64,000 nt of DNA from Streptomyces fildesensis (GTDB taxonomy: Bacteria > Actinomycetota > Actinomycetes > Streptomycetales > Streptomycetaceae): assembly GCF_016107395.1 (NCBI RefSeq), contig NZ_JAAIKO010000014.1:1-64000 (forward strand). The letters run 5' to 3'. Below the pieces are notes generated by a model that was given only the letters and a program-made list of their open reading frames with translations, did not search any database and was not told the DNA's origin. A program made the translations under genes and the position numbers. Shown here in pieces: positions 57,718-64,000 of this stretch. How positions within the stretch are numbered: position 1 is the stretch's first letter; every line of letters begins with the position of its first letter.

Positions 57718-60348
57718 TCAGGCGGCGGGTGTGGTGCCGTTCGCGGTCACCGAAGGACCGGTTCCCGCGGCGGTGACCGCCGCGATGGTGACCTGGTACG
57801 CGGTGCCCGGGGTGAGACCGCCGATGACGCGGAACATCCCCTTGCCGGACGGCTGGGTGACGAGCGTGTCCCGGCCTGCGACCTCGATCGTGCGGCCGTC
57901 GGAGACGGTGATCAGATAGCCCGTGACCTCGGCGGCGCCGGTGTTCACCGGCGGCGTCCAGACGACGGTCGCCGCGTGCGCCTGGGCGCGCAGTTTCGCC
58001 CCGGTGGGTGCGGCGGACAGCGTCGTCACGGCGGCGGGCACCAGAGGATGCGACGGCAGCGAAGCCGCCCCGCTTCCAAGGGAGTTGGCCGCGCTCACGG
58101 CGACGGTGTACGGCTCACCGGGCCGCAGCCCCGTGACGCGGAGGTAACCGCGGGTGCGGAACTCCGCGGCCGTGACCGGCACCGTCGCCGCCTCATGGCC
58201 CGCGGCGTCGTACACATGCGCCGTGTAGGACGTCACGGGCGCTCCGCCGTCGGCGAAGGTGGGGTTGAAGGTGACGACCAGCGCGGTCGTGCCACCGGAG
58301 CTGGTGCCGACGCGTGACGGTGCCTCAGGGGTGCTGAGGGCGCCGATCCGCCGGTTGAGCAGCCCGCGGTAGGCGGGTTCGAGGCCCGCGTTGGCGACGA
58401 TCGCGGCGGGGGCGTCGGACGGGGCGGCGATGATGCGGTTGCCGGTGGTGACGAGTCCCTTGTTGTCACCGTCGCCGGTGCCCTCCTCCCACCAGTTGTC
58501 CTTGACGAGGGTCGGGTCGTTGTTGCCGAGCGCGTCGCGGAAGTCGGTGTGGCGGCTGGCGACGTTGGCGTACGAGGCGCCGTAGAGGACGTTGCCCTGG
58601 ACCGTCTCGTACGTGCAGCCGTTGTCGGTGTAGACGCTCTTGCCCAGGCCCCACTGTCCGTGGATGACGTTGCCGGTGACCTTCTCGCCGTCGGCGATCG
58701 AGGTGCCGGTCAGCCCCTGCGTGTAGATGCCGCCGCCGTCGTCCAGCATCTGCATGTAGTCGAAGATGAGGTTGTCGCGTACGGCGTTGTCGTGGCCGGC
58801 GTTCGGGGTCGCGGGCGAGCCGATCTTGTCGGGCCAGCCGCCCCAGCCCAGCGAGATCGCGGAGTAGCCGACGTGGTCGATCTGGTTGTGGGCGATCGTG
58901 GTGTGCTGGGTGTAGCCGTTGAGGATCGCGACCCCGCCGTGGAATTCGCGGGGCAGCGCGTAGAGGTGGTTGTCGGTGACCTGGACGCCGGTGGCGGGTT
59001 CGGCGCCGTCGACGCCGCCGATCTCCAGGCCGTTGCCGGAGATGTCGGTGAAGATGCTGCCGCTGACCCGGGCGTCCTGCGTCCCGGTGCCCAACTCCAG
59101 TCCCGCCGCGCCGAGATGCGCGAACACATCACCGGAGAACTCGACGCCTCGGCTGTACGCGAGCGAGACGTTGCCCGGCATCTTCGTCCAGTCGGCGAAC
59201 GGGCAGGTACCGCCCTCGACGAAGTGGCAGAGACCCTGGGTGGCCCAGCCGGTCGGCCCGGTGATCGTGTAGCCGGCCTGGATCTCGGAGAATCCGCCGG
59301 GACCCGACGGGGTCAGCCAGGTCGCGTAGCTGAACTGCAGCCCGCGGAAGGAGACGTCGCGCAGGGGCGCGGCGGCCGTTCCGCCGCCGTCGATCAGCTT
59401 CTGTGCGACCGGGGCCTCGACATCGGCGTGCCGTGGGTCCTCGCCGGGGCGCGGCAGGTAGTAGACGGTGTGGGCCTTGCGGTCGAAGTACCACTCGCCG
59501 GGCTGGTCGAGCAGCTCGTAGGCGTTCTCGATGTACGAGGCGTGGCCGCTGTTGGTGAGCTTGCCGGGGCCGACCATGCTGACGGTCCGGCCGGGGATGT
59601 CGGGGAATTCAACACGTCTGTTGGAATTGTCCCAGCAGGGCTGGGCCATCGTGATCGTGGTGCCGGTGGCCGAGGCGAGGGGGCAGCGTGGCTCGGTCCA
59701 CTGGCCGAGGCCGTCGCGGTCGATGTTCCACAGCGACTCGCCGCTGGTGTAGACGAACTCGGCGTCGCCGATGTTCCGCCAGCCGGCGAGCGTGCCGGCG
59801 GAGGCCGTGTAGCCGGTGGCGGTGGCGGTCAGTCCGACGGGCACCTGGCCACGGGCGCGCTGGGCGCGCACCCCGTCGACGTACAGCTGCCGGGTGTTGG
59901 TGAGCCCGCTCGGCGCGGGCGCGGACCACAGTCCCGGCCGGCCGGCGACCTGGTGCCAGCCGGTCACCTGGCGGCCACCGCTGATGACCGCGGACCCGGC
60001 GCCGTCCCAGATCACCCGGTGGCCGTTGCTCCCGGAGTCGCGGGCGTCGAGCACGAGGGGCTTGGACTGCCGGTAGGTGCCCGGGGCCAGATGGACGGTC
60101 AGATCGGCGGTGAGGTGCCCGGCGCGTGCGCGGGCGAGGTCGCGGGCGTGTTCCAGGGTGCGGACGGGGTGCTTGGTGGTGCCGGGGGCGTGGTCGTCAC
60201 CGGCCGGGGAGACGTAGACATCGCGTGACGCGGCCGCCGGTGCTCCGGCGGCCGGGGATATTCCGGTGGTGGCGAACGCGGCGACGGCCGCCAGCGAAGC
60301 GCAGACGGCTGCGGCTCTGCGGCGAACGGGCCTCAGGGGTGCGGGCAT
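57718..60348 (-). CDS. secreted parallel beta-helix protein with two FnIII domains
   Basis: An 876-residue exported protein. A signal peptide with twin Arg region (about 1-38) precedes a region starting RDVYVSPAGDDHAPGTTKHPVRTLEHAR, typical of beta-helix glycan enzymes. Right-handed helix coils run through ~350-620 (VSGSIFTDISGNGLEIGG, NHLYALPREFHGGVAILNG). Two fibronectin III domains (about 690-780 and 785-876) end the protein. The layout resembles GH141-like enzymes; substrate unknown. ATG at 60348 follows GGGAGG. Confidence 0.85.
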   Translation of the reverse strand: MPAPLRPVRRRAAAVCASLAAVAAFATTGISPAAGAPAAASRDVYVSPAGDDHAPGTTKHPVRTLEHARDLARARAGHLTADLTVHLAPGTYRQSKPLVLDARDSGSNGHRVIWDGAGSAVISGGRQVTGWHQVAGRPGLWSAPAPSGLTNTRQLYVDGVRAQRARGQVPVGLTATATGYTASAGTLAGWRNIGDAEFVYTSGESLWNIDRDGLGQWTEPRCPLASATGTTITMAQPCWDNSNRRVEFPDIPGRTVSMVGPGKLTNSGHASYIENAYELLDQPGEWYFDRKAHTVYYLPRPGEDPRHADVEAPVAQKLIDGGGTAAAPLRDVSFRGLQFSYATWLTPSGPGGFSEIQAGYTITGPTGWATQGLCHFVEGGTCPFADWTKMPGNVSLAYSRGVEFSGDVFAHLGAAGLELGTGTQDARVSGSIFTDISGNGLEIGGVDGAEPATGVQVTDNHLYALPREFHGGVAILNGYTQHTTIAHNQIDHVGYSAISLGWGGWPDKIGSPATPNAGHDNAVRDNLIFDYMQMLDDGGGIYTQGLTGTSIADGEKVTGNVIHGQWGLGKSVYTDNGCTYETVQGNVLYGASYANVASRHTDFRDALGNNDPTLVKDNWWEEGTGDGDNKGLVTTGNRIIAAPSDAPAAIVANAGLEPAYRGLLNRRIGALSTPEAPSRVGTSSGGTTALVVTFNPTFADGGAPVTSYTAHVYDAAGHEAATVPVTAAEFRTRGYLRVTGLRPGEPYTVAVSAANSLGSGAASLPSHPLVPAAVTTLSAAPTGAKLRAQAHAATVVWTPPVNTGAAEVTGYLITVSDGRTIEVAGRDTLVTQPSGKGMFRVIGGLTPGTAYQVTIAAVTAAGTGPSVTANGTTPAA

Positions 60349-60669
60349 GGTCCCTCCCGTGGGATCGGCCTCGTAAGTGCCGGAAACATACGACCACTGA
60401 CAGTCCATGGTCAAGGAAATACGCAGCAATCACCGCTTCACTGCAGGGAAGTTGGCTGATTCATCGGAGCACTGGATGATGGTTTCCTTAGTCGATCTTT
60501 ATAGATGTAAGGGACCGGCGTCCTCTGGGGGTGGGGATAGCCTCCCCTGGATGGGGGAGAACCCCCACCGCCAAGTCACCTGGAAGCCTGATGGGTCGGC
60601 CGCCCCTCAGCCCCTAGCGTCATGGGTGAAGCAAGCGGTGCGGTGCCGCTGCCATGACGAGGGGGAACC
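60349..60669. promoter_or_regulatory. divergent promoter region with nested inverted repeats
   Basis: The 321-bp gap separates the beta-helix and MMPL genes. Two nested stems occur: GGTGGGG (60530-60536) with CCCCACC (60563-60569), and inside it CTCCCC (60542-60547) with GGGGAG (60554-60559). A TAGCGT -10-like box lies at 60616-60621, 49 bp before the MMPL start. No gene is seen in the gap. The structure is probably an operator of the MMPL gene. Confidence 0.5.
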
Positions 60670-62946
60670 GTGAGTCGCGGACGCGCACACGGCAGCAAAA
60701 TGGGAATCGCTGCGGCAATGGGTGGCTGGAGCGCCCGGCACCGCTGGACCGCCGTCATCGGCTGGCTGGTCTTCGTGGTCCTCGCGCTGGCCATCGGGCA
60801 GATGGCCGGCCGGGTGGACGCCAGCCAGGAGGAAGGCCTCCCGGGTGAGGTCAGCCAGGCGGCGGGGATCATCGACGACGCGGGCATCAAGGGTGCCGCC
60901 GGCGAGATGGTGCTCATCCAGGTCAAGTCCGGCGGCACGGTCGCGGATCCCGCGGTCCACACCGCCGTGGACGCCGTCATAGCCGCGGTCAAGAGCACCG
61001 GCCAGGCCACCAACATCACCTCGCCCTACGACACCAAGGCGATCTCCGCGGACCAGAAGTCCGCACTGGTCCGGTTCGAGATGACCGGTGACAAGAAGAC
61101 CGCCAAGGAGCGCGTCACCAAGGTCACCGACGCGGTCGCGGGAACGCAGGCCAAGTACCAGGACCTGCGGATCGAGGAGTTCGGCGACGCGAGCTCCGAG
61201 AAGGTGCTCGGTGACGCGTTCGGCGACGACTTCAAGACCGCCGAGTTCTCCGCGGTCCCGGTCGCCCTCGGCATCCTGCTGATCGCCTTCGGCGCACTGG
61301 TCGCCGCCCTGCTGCCGGTCCTCCTCGCGGTGACCGCCTTCGTGGCGACCACCGGTCTGGTCGCGGTCGTCAGCCACCTGGTGCCGATGAGCGACACCGC
61401 CAACTCCGTGATGCTGCTGGTCGGTCTGGCCGTCGGCGTCGACTACTGCCTGTTCTACCTGCGCCGCGAGCGTGAGGAGCGGGCCGCGGGACACGACGCG
61501 CAGACCGCCATCAAGATCGCCTCGGCGACGTCCGGCCGCGCCATCCTCATCTCCGGCATCACCGTGATCGTCGCGATGGCCGGCATGCTCTTCACCGGCA
61601 TCGCGGACTTCAAGGCCATGGGCGTGGCCACCATGATGGTCGTCGCGGTCGCCATGTTCGGCTCCGTGACCGTCCTTCCCGCGCTGCTCTCGCTGCTCGG
61701 CCACCGGGTCGAGAAGGGCCGCATCCCGTTCCTCAACCGCGCCCGGAAGAACACCCCGCAGCGCTCCGCCACGAGCAACAGCCGCTTCTGGACGGCAGTT
61801 CTCACCCCCGTGCTGCGCAACCCGAAGACCGCCACCGTCATCGCCGGCGGCGCGCTGATCCTCATCGCCTCCCCGGCGCTCGGGCTGCACACCGCGAACC
61901 TCACGATGAACCAGGAGCTCGGCGACGACCTGCCGATCATCCAGACCTACGACCGCATCAACGTGGCGTTCCCCGGCGGCCCCGACCCGGCGCACGTGGT
62001 CGTCAAGGCCGACGACATCAACGCGGCACCCGTCAAGCAGGCGATCGAGGACTTCCGCGCCAAGGCCGTCTCGAAGGGCGCCAGCAAGGGCCCGGTCACC
62101 GTGGTCGTCCACGCCAAGGAGAACATCGCGCAGATCGACGTCCCGCTGGCGGGTGGCACGGACAAGACCAAGGCCGAGGCCGGACTGGTCCAACTGCGGG
62201 ACGAGATACGGCCCGACACGCTCGGCAAGGTCCCGGGGCTCGAAGCGCCCATCACCGGTCAGACGGCCGGCTCGATGGACTTCACCAACAAGATCACGAG
62301 CAGCGTCCCGCCGGTCTTCGCCTTCGTGATCGTCTTCGCCTTCCTCCTGATGCTGCTGTCCTTCCGCTCCCTCACCATCGCCGCCACCTCCATCGTCCTC
62401 AACCTGCTGTCGGTGGGCGCGGCCTACGGTGTCCTCGCCGCCGTCTTCCAGCACGGCTGGGGCGCGGGGCTGGTGGGTGCCACGGGAACCGGCGCGGTCG
62501 TCGCCTGGCTGCCGCTCTTCCTCTTCGTGATCCTGTTCGGGCTGAGCATGGACTACCACGTCTTCGTGGTCTCCCGGATCCGCGAGGCCAAGATGCGCGG
62601 CCTCAGCACCCAGAGCGCCATCCAGCACGGCATCACCACCACGGCGGGCGTCGTCACCAGCGCGGCGGTCATCATGGTCGCGGTGTTCGCCATCTTCGGA
62701 ACGCTCTCCATGCAGAGCATGAAGCAGATGGGCGTCGGCCTGGCGGTGGCCGTCCTCATCGACGCGACCGTCATCCGCGGGGTCCTGCTCCCCGCCGTCA
62801 TGGCCCTGCTCGGCGAGCGCAACTGGTACCTGCCCAAGTGGCTCGGCTGGCTCCCGGACATGACCCACGACGAGGCCGTGCTGGCCCCGCCGGTGCCCGC
62901 CCCGGCCGGCCGCCCGGCCGAGGAGTACGACGCGGCCCGCGTCTGA
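60670..62946 (+). CDS. MMPL/RND-family exporter
   Basis: A 758-residue membrane protein of the MMPL type (lipid or drug export driven by proton flow). Two repeats each have one leading helix, an extracytoplasmic domain and five more helices, about 12 in total. VGLAVGVDYCLFYLRREREER in the first and FGLSMDYHVFVVSRIREA in the second are the conserved proton-relay segments with Asp-Tyr pairs. GTG start behind GAGGGGG. A neighbouring regulator is not seen. Confidence 0.92.
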   Translation: MSRGRAHGSKMGIAAAMGGWSARHRWTAVIGWLVFVVLALAIGQMAGRVDASQEEGLPGEVSQAAGIIDDAGIKGAAGEMVLIQVKSGGTVADPAVHTAVDAVIAAVKSTGQATNITSPYDTKAISADQKSALVRFEMTGDKKTAKERVTKVTDAVAGTQAKYQDLRIEEFGDASSEKVLGDAFGDDFKTAEFSAVPVALGILLIAFGALVAALLPVLLAVTAFVATTGLVAVVSHLVPMSDTANSVMLLVGLAVGVDYCLFYLRREREERAAGHDAQTAIKIASATSGRAILISGITVIVAMAGMLFTGIADFKAMGVATMMVVAVAMFGSVTVLPALLSLLGHRVEKGRIPFLNRARKNTPQRSATSNSRFWTAVLTPVLRNPKTATVIAGGALILIASPALGLHTANLTMNQELGDDLPIIQTYDRINVAFPGGPDPAHVVVKADDINAAPVKQAIEDFRAKAVSKGASKGPVTVVVHAKENIAQIDVPLAGGTDKTKAEAGLVQLRDEIRPDTLGKVPGLEAPITGQTAGSMDFTNKITSSVPPVFAFVIVFAFLLMLLSFRSLTIAATSIVLNLLSVGAAYGVLAAVFQHGWGAGLVGATGTGAVVAWLPLFLFVILFGLSMDYHVFVVSRIREAKMRGLSTQSAIQHGITTTAGVVTSAAVIMVAVFAIFGTLSMQSMKQMGVGLAVAVLIDATVIRGVLLPAVMALLGERNWYLPKWLGWLPDMTHDEAVLAPPVPAPAGRPAEEYDAARV

Positions 62947-63055
62947 CCTTCTCCCGCTCACTGCCGGCCCGGTCTCTCACGGGGGAGACCGGGCCGGCCC
63001 ATGTCCTCTTCCGCACAGCGCCCAGGGGCGCCGCACCCCTGCCACCGCCGGTCCC

Positions 63056-63451
63056 TCAGCCGACCGCGCCGGCGTGCTTGGCCGCGTACCGCCGCGCCTT
63101 GGTGCGGTTGCCGCAGACCCGCAGGGAGCACCAGCGGCGGCTGCGGTTCTTGGAGACGTCCCGGAAGACCCAGGCGCAGGCGTGCTCGGCGCAGCGCTTG
63201 AGGCGGGCGGCCTCGCCGGTGATGACCAGTTCGGTCCAGGCGACGGCGATCAGAGCCAGCGCGTTTCTGGCGGGCGGCAGTTCCGGCGCCGGGAGCAGGG
63301 CGGCGGAGGTGCCGCGCCGGACGGTGCTCAGCAGCGGGAGTTCGCGCAGCGCCTCGTCCGCGGCGAGGATCAGGGCCGGGAGGACGAGGAACCACACGCC
63401 CCGGTCATGACGCCGCGGGCGGGTCCTGGGTGGCGCGGTGGCCAGGGTCAC
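63056..63451 (-). CDS. CGNR zinc-finger protein, short form
   Basis: A 131-residue protein. The C-terminal CGNR zinc finger is intact (CAEHACAWVFRDVSKNRSRRWCS then LRVCGNRTKARRYA), with the four cysteines expected. The usual ABATE-type N-terminal domain is mostly missing: the protein starts ~80 residues before the finger region with a basic stretch (TRPRRHDRG) and one alpha-helical segment. GTG at 63451 follows AAGGAG by 10 bases. Family members are thought to be stress-linked DNA-binding proteins; this one may be truncated. Confidence 0.65.
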   Translation of the reverse strand: MTLATAPPRTRPRRHDRGVWFLVLPALILAADEALRELPLLSTVRRGTSAALLPAPELPPARNALALIAVAWTELVITGEAARLKRCAEHACAWVFRDVSKNRSRRWCSLRVCGNRTKARRYAAKHAGAVG

Positions 63452-63665
63452 GGCAGGCGGGCTCCTTCGCGCGGCTCCGTCGGACGGTCCGCCCGGCCGG
63501 CGTGGAGCCGGCCCCGGCGGGCCCCCGTCATGGTCCGGACCCCCGGGCGGCCCGTCAAGACCATGTGACGGCACGTCGGCTCCGGGCCGGCGGCGCGGGC
63601 ACCTGCCCGCGGGCAGGTGCGAGACTGTCGGTGATCATTCGAACGGGGAACGGCGGAGGGCAGTC

Positions 63666-64000
63666 GTGGGGCAATCGGGCACGGCGTTCACGGAGGAACG
63701 GGCACGGGCCGTCCTGGCGGCAGCGGCGAGGCCCGCGGCGGCTTCCGCTGCGGCCACCACTACGGCCTCCGCTACGGATCCGGCGGGCTCCGGGGCGCCG
63801 GACGCCGCCGGGGTTCGGCTGCTGGCGCTGGGCGAGAACGCGGTGTTCGCGGTGGGCGACGGTCTCGTCGTCAAGATCGGCCGCAGCGCCGAACTGCTCG
63901 AGCGCGCCGAGCGCGAGGTGCGGATCGCCGGCTGGCTGGCGGAGCACGACGTGCCGGCGGTCCGGGCGGCCACGCCGCAGGCCCGGCTGGTCGATGGCCA
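63666..64000 (+). CDS. aminoglycoside phosphotransferase-like kinase, partial
   Basis: The N-terminal ~111 residues of a kinase-like protein are present before the window ends. After an Ala-rich stretch (about 15-40) comes LLALGENAVFAVGDGLVVKIGRS, the glycine-rich loop and lysine of the APH fold, followed by AEREVRIAGWLAEHDVPAVRA. GTG start behind GGAGGG. The catalytic loop lies beyond the window, so activity cannot be judged. Confidence 0.75.
   Translation, partial: MGQSGTAFTEERARAVLAAAARPAAASAAATTTASATDPAGSGAPDAAGVRLLALGENAVFAVGDGLVVKIGRSAELLERAEREVRIAGWLAEHDVPAVRAATPQARLVDG

Overview
The window is chromosomal DNA of a high-GC actinomycete, almost certainly a Streptomyces. It has very GC-rich codon third positions, many GTG starts behind GGAGG-type ribosome binding sites, and Streptomyces-typical families: a DasR-like GntR regulator, PucR, a DUF2637 protein, an F420-dependent PPOX enzyme, an MsiK-dependent type of sugar ABC transporter, a class F sortase and a GAF-type activator. 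Most of it looks like ordinary chromosomal sequence. No intact insertion sequence, prophage, CRISPR array or biosynthetic gene cluster is visible.

Layout. 1-2 kb: an MFS exporter and a small two-helix membrane protein. 2.0-2.3 kb: three class II tRNA genes on the minus strand (Tyr-GTA, Ser-CGA, Ser-GCT). 2.5-3.0 kb: the 3' stumps of a TetR gene and a flavin monooxygenase gene, apparently left by one deletion. 3.2-11 kb: a DasR-like regulator, a binding protein plus two permeases, a cytoplasmic GH20 hexosaminidase and a secreted CBM3-GH16 enzyme, with ACTGGT/ACCAGT operator-like repeats in the control region. 11-12 kb: an AlkZ-like winged-helix DNA glycosylase. 12-21 kb: purine catabolism, with a three-subunit xanthine dehydrogenase, an AzgA-type purine permease and XdhC on the minus strand and a divergent PucR regulator.

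21-33 kb: a TPR-like protein, a FadR-type GntR regulator, an FhuF-like protein behind an iron box, a DUF2637 membrane protein, a HATPase regulator, a GH38 alpha-mannosidase, a PoxB-type pyruvate oxidase, a degenerate PP2C-like protein and a TrmB/LuxR regulator. 33-36 kb: DUF456, an F420 enzyme, and an Ogt plus Ada-AlkA alkylation-repair pair. 36-48 kb: a LacI regulator with an upstream palindrome, a 42-residue membrane protein, rsgA with a possible leader ORF, a VOC protein, an AraC regulator, a YihY protein, an AidB-like acyl-CoA dehydrogenase, a GAF regulator, two tandem-repeat arrays (44 bp and 53 bp units), a PfkB kinase, a sortase F and a GNAT enzyme.

48-57.7 kb: a sulfur assimilation operon. 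A cysteine-containing leader peptide precedes sulfite reductase, a small zinc-ribbon protein, APS reductase, APS kinase, CysD, CysN, a sulfonate/nitrate-type ABC importer and a sirohydrochlorin chelatase. Together these cover uptake, activation, reduction to sulfide and siroheme metallation. Most joints are 4-bp or 1-bp start/stop overlaps. 57.7-64 kb: a large secreted beta-helix/FnIII protein, an MMPL exporter with nested inverted repeats in its promoter region, a short CGNR zinc-finger protein, and the start of a phosphotransferase gene cut by the window end.

The least explained items are the rsgA leader/hairpin arrangement, the adjacent VNTR-like arrays, the trio of atypical class II tRNAs beside a deletion scar, and the conserved-looking small ORFs in the sulfur operon. 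No clearly new multi-gene system was found.
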